A program made the position numbers and the translations under genes. From the NCBI RefSeq assembly GCF_027595985.1, contig NC_073302.1:167256951-167320950 (forward strand): a stretch of DNA of 64,000 bases, in the 5' to 3' direction. The notes under the pieces are model-generated. The model ran no database searches. It saw nothing but the letters and a program-made list of their open reading frames with translations, and was not told the DNA's origin. This DNA comes from Sorex araneus. Taxonomy: Eukaryota; Chordata; Mammalia; Eulipotyphla; Soricidae. Of this stretch, positions 44,380-55,117 are shown in pieces. Each line of letters begins with the position of its first letter. Within the stretch, counting starts at the first letter, position 1.

Positions 44380-44785
44380 GCTTAGATGAGCCTCACGCAT
44401 GAAGGAACGGACAGAGGAACCCAGGTATGCGGGACCGATGGCTGAGATCTCCAAGCCTGCTCGGATCGGGACTGGGCCTCCTCCACCCAGATCCCCCATT
44501 TTACAGTAGCTTGTCAGTCCACCCACAAACTGCCCCCTGCACCATGTAATCTCATCAACAGCCAAGATCCAGAGACTATAAAACAAAGCTCCCAGAATAG
44601 AGCAGTACAGAATCTTGCATGGCAGAGCCTGCTACCCATGGCATATTCGATATGCCAAAAACAGTAACAATAATGGGCCTAATTCCCCTGAATGCGACAG
44701 GGACAAATGGAGATGTTACTGGTGCCTTCTCGAGCAAATCGATGTGAAATGGGGTGACAGTGACACAGTGATACAGTGAATCATT
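44380..44785 (+). mobile_element. Composite repeat: GC-rich body joined to the long-SINE tail
   Basis: The body 44380-44600 (ggaacccaggtatgcgggac; gtaatctcatcaacagcc; gatccagagactataaaac) is shared with 47.3 kb and 52.4 kb. It runs straight into 44605-44785 (gcatattcgatatgccaaaa ... gatgttactggtgcc ... gtgacagtgacacagtg), the 3' half of the long SINE, but with ~30 extra bases in the middle. 52070-52450 has the same order, so this is one larger element. Confidence 0.65.
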
Positions 44786-44799
44786 TAATGAATTATTAT

Positions 44800-44957
44800 T
44801 TATTTATTTACCACACCCAGCAGTGTTCAAGGGCTACTCCTAGCTTTGTCTTCAGGACTCACTCTTGGCATTGCCCAGGGGACCATGACAGGGATTTGAA
44901 CCAGGGTTGGCTGCATGCAAGGCAAGAGCTTTAACCCCAGTACTATCTCTCAGACCT
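44800..44957 (-). mobile_element. Short SOR-type SINE
   Basis: Reverse copy preceded by (ATTT)n. Confidence 0.83.
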
Positions 44958-44959
44958 AA

Positions 44960-46200
44960 GATAAAAGAATTATAGTCATGTTAACTCTACGTACACGTGC
45001 AATTAAATTTGGTCCTTTTCTCCTACAAATCTGTTGCTGTCAATAATTTGTCCAGCCTTAGAAGAACCCAGAGGAGTGGGGAAAATGTTCCCCTATAATT
45101 AGCGGCTGCATTTTTCATTTATCACTTGAACAAAAAAGCTCTCTGTTGATTTATTTGCAGTGAAGAAGACCCAACATACAGAAACACATTTTAAATTTAA
45201 TTAATGTAAAAAAGATGTTCTTTCCTTAGAAAAATAACTGTTTTACATAAAAGGAAAATGACTTAGAATTAGATTAAAAATACTGAAAGATTTAAAAAAA
45301 ATGTGGTTTTAATCAATAATCCTTGATAAATACTTGCAGTCCAATCTAAGTAATGATTTCTTTCCTCAGAATTACACAAGTAAAAATAACTAATCATTTA
45401 GTGCTTAAGTAGTATCATTTTCATGAGGCTATTGGCTGAAAGGGTCATGAAAGAAAGTACAAACACAGTGAGATTAGTGTTATATAAACAAGATTAGTTT
45501 CCTGCTTTACCCAGGGCCAAGTCTACTAGAAGTTTCAGTGACAGCCCCTCACCAGAGAGGGTGTGGAAACAGTCATCTTTCTCATTTTAGAGTTTGAACT
45601 TGTTTATATTGCAGTTTTTCTAACTCTATGGGACATTTTGATTCCTTCCAGAAGTTCCTAGAAATATTCGACCTCCTGCCTCCTTTTCAGAAAAACAAAT
45701 CACTCAGCGAGCCTCCCCTCCCAGTCTATCTCTGTAAAGAGAACGAACAGAAAGGGCCCCCAGTTCACGGGTGCGTGCTATTGTGTCCTGGCATGGCTCG
45801 CGTGTTCCAGCACAAGAGAGCTGCTGCTCACTGTAGGAGACAGTACAACTGTCTTGCAAAACAACAAAATGACAAAGACAACCAAACTGCAACACCAGTA
45901 ACCCCCAAAACCCAACCTGAGGTGGTTACAGGAAAGGGCTTATTTTACAGGTCTCTGCTTTTCACTGCCTTCATATCCTGAGTTTCTGTCCTAATCTAGG
46001 GTTCAGGAACTTTCTGCATTACTACTCTTGGTTACTTCAGAAGTTCTCTCTCGGGGCTCCTTTTCAGCCTCCTTCCCTTTACTTAAAGGTATGAATAATT
46101 ATTGGGTCTCAACAAGGTGAAATGACTCAGTTTTATTTGGGGATGTTTTCTCATGTCGATCTGTTAGACTGTGTGTTTAAAATTTAATTTAAATTTAAAA
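44960..46200. other. No gene seen
   Basis: Intergenic. A 117-codon frame at 45628-45981 has no recognisable domain, no conserved feature and no splice or promoter context; treated as chance. Confidence 0.4.
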
Positions 46201-46208
46201 TTTAAAAA

Positions 46209-46210
46209 TT

Positions 46211-46257
<47 letters not shown>

Positions 46258-46262
46258 TTTTT
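46209..46262. repeat. (ATTT)n
   Basis: About 13 units, forming the inverted tail of the adjacent SINE. Confidence 0.95.
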
Positions 46263-46411
46263 CAGTTTTGGGGCCACACTGGACAATGATCAGGGATAAC
46301 TCCTGACTCTTTGCTCAGAAATCTCCCCTGGCGGGGCCATATGGCAGGCCTGGAATGGAACCCGGGCCACTTGCTAGGTAAGTTTCCCACCTGCTAAACT
46401 ATGCTTGGCCT
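46263..46411 (-). mobile_element. Short SOR-type SINE, diverged
   Basis: Reverse copy from cagttttggggccacac to actatgcttggcc. Confidence 0.8.
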
Positions 46412-46654
46412 AAGGACAGTGCCTTTCTGTGCCTCTTTGAAGTACTTATTTGCAAAGCTGGCTTGTGATGAAATTTTTCACTGGTCCAGAGTGAAATTAT
46501 TAAAAAGAAAACTACAACAAAAAATGAGCAATGTGTCTAGAGTTGTATAAAGATAACATTACTCAAAATTTAAAAATTGAGATAATACTTGTCCTGCTTT
46601 TTGTGTTTCTTCACATAATGGTGATAGTTCATGGAAGACTTAAAAATGTTTTTA

Positions 46655-46825
46655 AAAATTCAATCACAGCAGAGGCACAATTACAAAGTTGTTCATGATT
46701 GGGTTTTAGTCATATAATGTTTCAACACCTGTCCCTTCACCAGTGTATATTTCCCACCACCAATGTCCCCAGTTTCCCTCCTGCCCCCCCCCCCCGCCCC
46801 CTGCCTCTATGGCAGGTATATTTTT
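46655..46825 (-). mobile_element. L1-like 3' module, reverse
   Basis: Has aattacaaagttgttcatga, ttcaccagtgtatatttccc and tgcctctatggcagg; C-run at 46786-46794. Confidence 0.75.
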
Positions 46826-47230
46826 TCTTCTTTTTTCTCTTTTAAAATTTTTAAAAATTTAATTATTTTATTTTTATTAAGCTTGTTCACAATAATTTAT
46901 TACATTTAATATTCAAGCACCAAGCCCAACACCAATGCACCTGGCCACCACTATATTTAAAATGTTTCCACCCTAAATCCCAAACCGTGCCCTCCAAAGT
47001 AGAACTGAAACAATTTTGGATTGCTTCTTATGAATAATCCACTGAAAATGGTCCAATAAAGATTTCTTAGAGGAAAGTGTATGAAGATTGTTGTATTTCA
47101 GCCTGGAGCCAGTAAGCCCCTATATAAGAGATTACTAACATGTCTGTTAAATCCCATCAAATGTTGTGTGCTACTCTTGGAAAATCAGTGGTGTAGAGTA
47201 TGAGAGGTTGTTCCAAGAATTCTAAAATTT
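46826..47230. other. No gene seen
   Basis: AT-rich; possible degraded LINE sequence near 46860-46960, not resolvable. Confidence 0.35.
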
Positions 47231-47234
47231 AGAA

Positions 47235-47615
47235 TAGATTATACAGCACGTTCACTCATGGGTGAGGTCGTTGATGAGATTATTATGGTGCCGGGGGCAG
47301 TTTTTGGGTGTGACTGCCAAGCTACTGGTCAGCTAGGGAGATGGGAGAAGGAGGCCCATTCCTGTTCCAAGTGAGCTTGGAGATTTCAGTCACAGATCCT
47401 GCATACCTGGGTTTTCCTATAGATTCTCTCATAGGTGAGACTTGTCTGAGCCTGTGGAGAGCGACCATGAGCATGGTGGCCATTGAGTTCTGGAGGCGTT
47501 TGGCTGCCAGAGTTCTGTTGGGGTGGGGAGGGAAACTCACCTGCCCTCCCCTTCGAGTTACCCCTCAGTTAAGACAGCCTGGTGTGGGGTCTAGAGGCAT
47601 CTCTGCAGCCTGTCG
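47235..47615 (-). repeat. Composite repeat body, reverse
   Basis: Inverted copy of the 44.4-kb body, longest here. It includes ctgcatacctgggttttcct, tgtggagagcgaccatgag and agacagcctggtgtggggtct. Confidence 0.6.
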
Positions 47616-47850
47616 TTTCCTTTTCCTCTTCTCCTCCTCCCCTCTCTTTTTCCCCTTCCCCTTCCTCCCTCCCTTCCTTCTCCTCTTCCTCCTCTTTTCC
47701 TCCTCTTCTTCTTCCTCCTCCTCCTCCTTCAGTCTTTTCTTTTGGGCCTTATTGTTTGCAATACAGATACTGAAAGGTCATCAGATACTGAGCAAACTCA
47801 GTTCCTGTCTAAAATGATAATTTCCAACCATTATTGTCCCTTTTCTATCC
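47616..47850 (-). repeat. Polypyrimidine run plus L1-like module segment
   Basis: (TTCC/TCC)n-rich 47620-47735, then gggccttattgtttgcaata and atgataatttccaacca as in 29045-29160. On the minus strand the purine tract lies directly upstream of the composite body. Confidence 0.6.
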
Positions 47851-47983
47851 TAACTACATGGCAGACTTGTAATCCACATTTTCCTTGAGAAAAGTGTAAA
47901 AGTGTAAATTCGCCACTTTGTTGCTTTCTTCATACCTTACACCAACACCCCAAACTTCCGTGTGGTAGACATAAACACACTCA

Positions 47984-48007
47984 CTCACACACACACACAC
48001 ACACACA
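47984..48007. repeat. (AC)n
   Basis: Simple repeat of ~11 units. Confidence 0.9.
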
Positions 48008-48207
48008 GTTTCTTTAAAAATTTTTTGCAAGTCAGGAAAAGTTAACCATCTTAGTCATATTGCATAATCAATGTTTATCAATTGGTTTATTTCCACTTCT
48101 ATCTTTTCTCATAGTAATTTCTATGTTCTTAAATCAACTCCTACTACTTAAAAAAATTCTATGCATCCTGTAATGCCCAGACCAAATGCCCTCTATTTTC
48201 TTGTTTA

Positions 48208-48374
48208 TTTTCTTGTTTCTGGACACACCTGGTGGTGCTCAGGGCTTACTCTTGTTTCTGTACTCAGTGATCACTCCAGGTGGTGGTTGGGTGTCCCTGT
48301 AAGGTGTTGGGGAGCAAACCAGTGTCAGCCACATACAAGGCAAGAACCCGATCTTGTGCCATTTTTCTGACCCT
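48208..48374 (-). mobile_element. Short SOR-type SINE
   Basis: Reverse full-length copy ending gccatttttctgaccc. Confidence 0.85.
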
Positions 48375-48501
48375 CATCCAGATTTTTGGTATCAATATTC
48401 ATCCAATTTTTATTCCTACGTGGCATTCCGAGGTATAGCTGTACTATGGTTTAACCATTGAATGTCTTTGAGGCTTTCATGATGTTTATAAGTAAAGCAA
48501 T

Positions 48502-48738
48502 CACTGTCATCCTGTTGTTCATTGATTTGCTCGAGCGGGCATCAGTAACGTCTCCATTGTGAGACTTGTTACTGTTTTTGGCATATCAAATATGCCACGG
48601 GTAGCTTGCTAGGCTCTGCCGTGAGGGCGGGATACTCTCAGCAGCTTGCCGGGCTCTCCGAGAGGGGCGGAGGAATTGAACCCAGGTCAGCAGCGTGCAA
48701 GACAAACGCCCTACCCACTGTGCTATCGCTCCAGCCCT
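48502..48738 (-). mobile_element. Long composite SINE with target-site duplication
   Basis: Reverse complete copy, tail tcactgtcatcctgttgttc, head tgctatcgctccagccc. Flanked by agtaaagcaat at 48491-48501 and 48739-48749 (11/11), which fixes both ends of the long SINE and shows that head and tail move as one unit. Confidence 0.95.
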
Positions 48739-48749
48739 AGTAAAGCAAT

Positions 48750-49204
48750 GGTACTATTAAATGTTTGAAATCTCTAATATGTTAAACCTCTAATAATTTC
48801 AAATACAAAATATCAATATATTTTATATTTCAAAGTAAAGAATAGATGAAGGTTTGGGAGCAGCTCATGGTAGAGCAGTCTTGTAGCTAAGGCGCCAATG
48901 TAAAATTTACTCGGGGCATGGTCCTGTATGACTCGTGGATCTTAGCAACACAGTAAAAAGTATGGGATCTCCAGAGCACCACAACCAAATGTGTATGCCC
49001 TTAGGTCAGTGCAACAATAATAACTACACAACAGTGAGGGGAATGATGGCAAAAAAGGAACATTAAGCAAACAAAATGAAGCTAAATAAAATATTGGGGG
49101 CCTGGGGATAATTCAGTGGTAATGTGGCTTTCTGGAACCATGAGGCCACAGGCCTCATCCTGGACACTGCTCTCAGCATAAAATAAAATATGTCTCTGTA
49201 TTTA
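48750..49204. other. Mostly unassigned; tRNA-like fragment at ~49100
   Basis: AT-rich, with a weak SINE head-like segment at 49097-49190 (gggggcctggggataattca). Confidence 0.35.
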
Positions 49205-49372
49205 TTTGGAAGTTTTTAGATCACACTGAGTTACTTGGGGTCTAATCCTGGTTCTCTACCTGGGGTCTCTCTACATGGTGCCTGGAAGCCCATGAGATAC
49301 CAGCGATCAAACCATGTCAGTCACATGCAAGGAAGTGCCTTAACCCCTGTGTGCTCCCTCTGAATCCCCATC
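49205..49372 (-). mobile_element. Short SOR-type SINE, strongly diverged
   Basis: Reverse copy recognisable by caaaccatgtcagtcacatg and tgcaaggaagtgcct. Confidence 0.65.
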
Positions 49373-49715
49373 AAGTGAAGTCCTGGCAGCAGGGCCACTG
49401 GGTCCCCTAGTAACACAGCAGGAGAGGTGCTTTCTGGTGCACTGCAACTGAGATCTCAGCTAACTATAGCAGCATCAACAAGGGAAAAGGGAAAAATGAA
49501 AAATAACATACATAGTAGAATGTTGAAATTGGAATGATTTTCATAAGATAAAAGATAAAACCTCAAAATCTCATAGTATGCTCTAGAAACATGTGAAGGA
49601 GTTAAAAAAATACACAACAAATACTGGAAGCTATAAATATGAAGGTTAAATTCTCTCAAAATGGAGCAAGTATGTAATCCTCAAGAATGGAATTTTTGTC
49701 TCTTAATGTAATCTG
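49373..49715. other. No gene seen
   Basis: Intergenic; nothing recognised. Confidence 0.4.
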
Positions 49716-49716
49716 G

Positions 49717-49970
49717 TGGGCTGGAGCGATAGCACAGCAGGCAGGACGTTTGCCTTGCACGTGGCCGACCTGGGTTAAATTCCTCCGTCCCTCTTGGAGA
49801 GCCCAGCAAGCTATCGAGAGTATCCTGCCCGCATGGCAGAGTCTAGCAAGCTACCCGTGGCGTATTCGACATGCCAAAAACAGTAACAAGAAGTCTCCAA
49901 TGGAGACGTTACTGGTACCCACTCGAGCAAATCGATGAGTGACAGGATGACAGTGATACAGTGAATGTAT
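49717..49970 (+). mobile_element. Long composite SINE, reference copy
   Basis: Complete and well preserved. The tRNA-like head (gggctggagcgatagcacag, A-box; GGTTAAATTCC in the B-box position) is shared with the short SINE. From about 49785 it departs into a different ~165-bp tail: cagcaagctatcgagagtat, gcaagctacccgtggcgtat, ccaaaaacagtaacaa, ggagacgttactggtaccca and gatgacagtgatacagtg. The tail is shared with the larger repeats at 44.4 and 52.1 kb. Confidence 0.93.
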
Positions 49971-50257
49971 GAAATAGTTCCACTTCCTACTACAAACTAT
50001 TCTTCCTGAGAAAGCTGATTCGAATGTTTCTATCGTGTTATTTTGCATTTAAAAGAAGTAAAATTTGGAACCTGGGAGTAATTTTATTTAATGTTTTGTC
50101 TTCATTCACAGTCTGACATCTAATGAACAGTATTTTTGTTGAAATTATGAAGTCCAACTAGTGGATAGTAATTCAGTTGTGTAGATTAAATTATGGAAAG
50201 CAAAGAAAAACTATGGTATGATAGTTAAGTTTTTACCTGTTATAAATGTCAAGGTAG

Positions 50258-50314
<57 letters not shown>

Positions 50315-50715
50315 AAAGTTAGTAAGCAATTAACTAACTTTACTAAATTTTAAAAGTGGTATTGGCTGCCTGGAACAATGATTTTTTTTGCATCCTGGCG
50401 CCATCTTGTGGTCAAATACAACCTTTGCCAAAGAAAGAATACTCCCACTAAAGAATTAATTCCTTGTTACATTTCTCCAAGAAATACTTTACGGTTCTAA
50501 AAAATTATTAAGAAAATTAGTAAAATTTTAAATGCTAATTTAAAGAACGTGTGTACTCTAAATAAAAATTTTTCCTGTACAATATAAAAAATAGTTTTTA
50601 AATTTCAATTTTGAATGAGATTTTTTTTTAACATTTGTACTTGATTTTTTCAGCATTAGATAAAACCTCTACTTCTTTCTTAGGATAAAATATTATTTTC
50701 CTTAAAAGATATTTT
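49971..50715. other. No gene seen; (TA)n(CA)n at 50259-50315
   Basis: AT-rich intergenic DNA with a 56-bp dinucleotide repeat that switches from TA to CA. Confidence 0.6.
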
Positions 50716-50718
50716 ATT

Positions 50719-50885
50719 GGGGGCTGGAGAGATAGTACAACAGATAAGGTGTTTGCCTAGCTTGTGGCTGACTGGGGTTTGATAGCTGGCACCATATATA
50801 ATCCCCAAGTCCACAGGACCTGATCCTTGAGCATAGAGCCAGGATTAACAGGAGTAAACCCTGCGCACAGATGGATCTGCTTTGC
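50719..50885 (+). mobile_element. Short SOR-type SINE
   Basis: Forward copy (gggggctggagagatagtac). B-box decayed to GGTTTGATAGC; a short internal duplication of aggagtaa-type sequence. Confidence 0.85.
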
Positions 50886-50889
50886 CTCT

Positions 50890-51585
50890 CCCTGGCCATT
50901 TATATTATTTAGGTTATAATAGTGTTAATGTTGATGCATTTTTGTACAAAGTCTGTTCACAGCCACAAAAGTGCATCTCCCCACCCCTGCCCCACAAACC
51001 TGTATCAGTTGTAGTCCACTTAGTTCATAAAGACTTAATGCAATTTTAATTTTTTATTCATGAAAAGATTGTGCTAGCAGTGTGTTTATTAAGTGTACAG
51101 TTAATGTCAGAAATTGTTTAAAAGTGTAAGGAGAAGGGAATTGGAAATAACAACTGTTAATCGTCTGCATTGTTCTCAATGTGCTAAAGGCTTTCAATAG
51201 AGGGACTCATTTACTTCCTACTAACACATTTCAGATGAGGTGGTGCTGTCTCAGTTTTACTGCTCAAGAAATGCATCTATGGTTAGGACAGAAATGACAG
51301 AGTTTTGGGAGAAAGCCAAGTTCATTTTAACAGAGTGATTGCTATTGCTCAGTTATTAAGTGATGCCAGAAAAACAGAATTAACATATTTTTCAGTCTTT
51401 GTTTTTTCTTTTGCAGTGAGTGATGTTACTACTGTTTATTTGACTTAATAGGCATTTTATCTAATTCCATTTTGTAAGTATAACTAAAGGCGCAATCTTG
51501 GTTATGTGTTTCCCTACTGTACTTCTGTTCATTGAATCTTCAGTAACCGTGAAGAATATTAAGAAAATATTGTAGATACAGCAGT
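50890..51585. other. No gene seen
   Basis: Intergenic; nothing recognised. Confidence 0.4.
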
Positions 51586-51589
51586 TAAG

Positions 51590-52050
51590 AGTCCCGGCGT
51601 GCACCACAACATCAGAGAATTCTCTGGGACCCATTCTGAGCCGATATCAGTGGGTTGCCCCAGATGGAGCAGGTGCAGTCTCCCTGCCTTCTCCAGAAGG
51701 AATTCCGGCGACCATGAGCTTCTACAAGCATGGCTCTAGTATGTGGGTATCAGGACTATTCCTCTGAAGTGCGTGCCTGCTTATGTGGCCATGCGACCTT
51801 TCCTGATATGCACAGTGAGCAATGGAAAATAAATGATCTAGTGTCTGTCCCTGGAAGGCAGGCTTGAATGGTGGTGGGAATATCTGAGCAAAACATAATG
51901 CCCCAAACTAGAGAGAGAGAGTATCTGAGCAATTGTCGGCCATTGAGGCAGGCTAAGGACTGGGATGGAAGTGGAAGGGATAATGGGGATAATTGGTGGT
52001 GGAAAGTTTGCACTGGTGGAGGGATGAGTGATCGATCATTGCATAGCTGA
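51590..52050 (+). mobile_element. Relative of the 29387-30097 retroelement
   Basis: Starts near gtcccggcgtgcaccacaac. The section 51775-51930 aligns with the middle of 29387-30097 on its own strand (gtggccatgcgacctttcct; gaaaataaatgatcta), then agagagagag and the L1-like 3' module. Less well preserved; its left boundary is uncertain. Confidence 0.6.
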
Positions 52051-52051
52051 A

Positions 52052-52460
52052 TATCACTATCACTATCACTATCATCCCATTGATCGTCGATTTGCTCAAA
52101 CAGGCCCAGTAACATCTCCATTCATCCTACCCCTAAGATTTTAGCAGCCTCTCTTTACTCGTGCTTCCCAAAGGTGCTGCATTAGAGGCTCTTTCAGGGT
52201 CAGGAGAATGAGACCCATCATTGTTACTGTATTTGGCATATAAATATGCCACAGGGAGCTTGCCAGGCTCTCCCTTGGGAACAGGAAGCTCTCAGTAGCT
52301 TGCCAGGTTCTCCGACAGGGGGAACTAGGCCGCATGTTTCCATGAGTTTGGTTTTATAGTCTCTGGATGTTGGCCATTGATGGGATTACATGACACCGGG
52401 GGAAGTCTGTGAGTGTGACAGATCTGGGCGATCTGGGGGATCTAGGCGGAAGAGGCTAAA
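52052..52460 (-). mobile_element. Composite repeat, reverse, with (TATCAC)n tail
   Basis: On the minus strand: body (ccgcctagatcccccagatc; cccatcaatggccaacatcc; agagactataaaacc), then the long-SINE tail with a ~100-bp extra segment around ctttgggaagcacgagtaaa, then a (GTGATA)n tail at 52052-52079. It keeps the most of the middle segment lacking in the long SINE. Confidence 0.65.
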
Positions 52461-52859
52461 TATCAAACATGAAAACTTTATAACTGTGTCTCACAGTGGC
52501 TCAATAAAAATTTTTAAACAAATAAAAAAAGAGAAAATACTGTGTTAAGTGAGTTGTAGTTTAAGTGAATAGTGCGTCAAACCTCAATGGGTTTTGAGCA
52601 GAAGGAAAGAAGGTAGGAAGAAAAGGAAGGAGGAAAGGAGGGAGGAAGATTTAAAAAGGGAGTAAGAGAGAGAGAGAGAAGAGAATGGTTACTGGCATAA
52701 AAGAATTTGATAAAAATAGTTTTACTTCTCTCATTGGGATGTTGTAGAAGTGGGATGGGTAAAAGAAAATTCACTTCTATCAGAGTTCACTACATGCCAT
52801 GCGTTGTTTTAACCATTTTATAATTTTGTTAGACCTAAAATTAAGTGAGTTGGTTGTGG

Positions 52860-53025
52860 TTTTTTTTTCTTTTTCTTTTTTGGTGGGGGGGGGGGGCACA
52901 GCTGACGATGTTCAGGAATTACTCCTGGCAGTGTTCGGAGGACCATAGGATGCCAGAGATCAAATCCAGTAGGTTGCATGCAAGGCAAATGTTCAACTCA
53001 CCATTCTTTCGCTGTAGCCCCATGG
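52860..53025 (-). mobile_element. Short SOR-type SINE
   Basis: Reverse copy with a G-run at 52885-52896 and head cattctttcgctgtagcccc. Confidence 0.87.
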
Positions 53026-53029
53026 TTTC

Positions 53030-53815
53030 TTCCACATTCACATATGAAAACATTATGTTTAATGGTTAAGTAATTTATTTAAGGTAATAGCTTCTAAGTG
53101 GCCCTGTCAGGATTAGTATCCTTATCTTTCTGACTAACAAGGTATTTTTAATGGGTTGTTCACTGATTCACTCAACAAACACTTATCAAACTATGTGTCA
53201 TTCTTAGATGATCGTATGTCTTTTTATGCCTTATGTTATCAGATTTGAGATAAATAGCGCCCCCGTCCCCAAGTATATCTCCTGTCAAAATCTCTTCTTA
53301 ACTCTAGATGCATAATACCCAAATATTCGTTTGACATTCCCACATTGGTAGTCTTTTTTCCCCCTCAATATAAATGAAACATTTTGTTACTGGAAATGTA
53401 TAGAGTCCCTTAGCAAGTTATTTGTTTATTTCGAATCTAGTAGAGGGTAACCACATTTGTCATGAATGAATGCTTTACTCAGTGCCAAATGCTGGGAAAA
53501 ATTTCTTGTCTTTTAAAAAATTTTTCTTTAATCCTTCTTGAAACACTGATTTCAAGGCTATGAATTCCCTAAGCTGTTGTCTGTGCATGATGTTCTGTTC
53601 TGTGCCTTCAAATCTGAATGATTAGCTGGGTAGAGTATTCTTGGTGAGGTGTTTATTTCATTAAGTTTTTGTACTATTCTCCTCCATTCTTTTCCAGCTC
53701 AGTCTCACTTGATAGATCTGCATTGCCTTTCCTTGTCCTCCTGTCTTCACCAAGTGATAGGACACATGACTGTGAGCACTGTGAAACTTGAGAGTAGAGC
53801 TGTCATGTATGTGCT
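53030..53815. other. No gene seen; possible old L1 at 53520-53710
   Basis: The phrase tagctgggtagagtattctt is typical of old L1 antisense sequence; low confidence. Confidence 0.35.
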
Positions 53816-53831
53816 GCATGGTTTAGGAGCT

Positions 53832-54105
53832 GTGGAACTGGGCCCACTGATATAGGCACGAAGACTGTTCGGACCTAGGCAGAAGGGAGGCGAATCTACC
53901 TCTGGTTCCAAGGAAACCCTGGGATGTGATCCAGGAGTAAATCACCGTCAGGAGTGAGAGAGCAAGTAGAGGATCAAGAGAAGTGGAGCTTGGGCCATTA
54001 GCGTGGTACCGGTTGGGTGTTGTGGGCTCTGGGACCAAACTGGAAGGGAGTGGAATCTGCCTTTGGTTTGAAAGGGGCCCAGACATTCAGCCAGGAGATT
54101 TGTCT
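53832..54105. repeat. Diverged ~150-bp tandem duplication
   Basis: The segment from gtggaactgggccca (53832) resembles that from gtggagcttgggcca (53983): ggaagggagtggaatctgcc vs gaagggaggcgaatctacct, and both end ...cagccaggag / gatccaggag. Origin unknown. Confidence 0.55.
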
Positions 54106-54559
54106 CATCTGGAAAAGTCAAGGAACAAGCTGAGAATCCCACTTGGTTGTCTTTAACCTAATAGGTACAAATCAAATTCTGGAACTTAGCTCCAAAACTC
54201 TCTTTTATGGGCTCTCTATTTTCTTTGCCAAAGTGTACGATCATTCGGTTAATAAAATCAGAAAATTTGGAACTGTCCTTAATGACCTCCTCTCCCCCTG
54301 TTTAAAGACAAAAAGATTTCACATACCCCTTCGCAGGGTGTGTAAGATCTGTTTTCTGTATCTGTCTTTGCTTGATCTTGCTTCTGATCTGCTTGTCACC
54401 AGGTGTTCAGGCAGCTCTAAGGATATATCATACTTTTTCTTACAAATGATTTTGTGCTTGCTACCATTTTTCTGGAATACCTTCTCCATATTTTATTTCC
54501 AGTAGGAATTCAAATAAAACCCTTTTAAAGAAATTTGGAACTGACAAACCTAAAATTTT

Positions 54560-54813
54560 TTTCTTTAAATTTTTTATTAGTGAATCATCATGAGGTACAG
54601 TTTCAGACTTAGAAACTTTTCTGCTTACATTTCGATCATACAGTGGTCAAGTGCCCATCCCTGCACCAGTGCCCATTTCCCACCACCAATGGTCCCAGCA
54701 TCCCTCCCACCACCCTCACCCCGTCCTCCTCCCACCGCACCCCGCCTCTGTGGCAGGGCATTCCCTTTTGCTCTCTCTCTCTCTCTCTCTCTCTCTCCTT
54801 TTGGGTGTTGTGG
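54560..54813 (-). mobile_element. Very short L1 3' end insertion with target-site duplication
   Basis: Only the 3' UTR module of an L1, in reverse. Flanked by gacaaacctaaaatttt at 54543-54559 and 54814-54830 (17/17). Includes tgcctctgtggcagggcatt and (CT)n at 54773-54796. Severe 5' truncation. Confidence 0.95.
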
Positions 54814-55117
54814 GACAAACCTAAAATTTTAAGTACATTCCTTGGCATCATCTTTTTTCAAAGCCCCTCTACTCATTTTCTTTCTAGTACTTGAAATAGT
54901 TAATGATCTTTTACCGCTTTGCTTATTTGTTAAATAAATTATTATCTTCTTAGATTCTAAGTTCTATAAGTCATCAAATTTTGTCTATTGAGTTATTTGC
55001 TGTAAACCTTTGAGCACTGGGGCTTGGTATCTTAGAGTCGTCTAATAAATAATGGTTGAATCAATGAACAATTTCTGGCAGAAGTTTTATCTGTGCATTA
55101 AGAATTCTTGCTCAAAG

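Noticed and set aside
45628..45981. 117-codon plus-strand frame
   Set aside because: No domain, no relative recognised, no promoter or splice context; length is within chance for this window size.
49717..49790. Functional tRNA genes
   Set aside because: The A/B-box sequences sit in SINE heads, do not fold into a full cloverleaf with anticodon stem and occur dozens of times.
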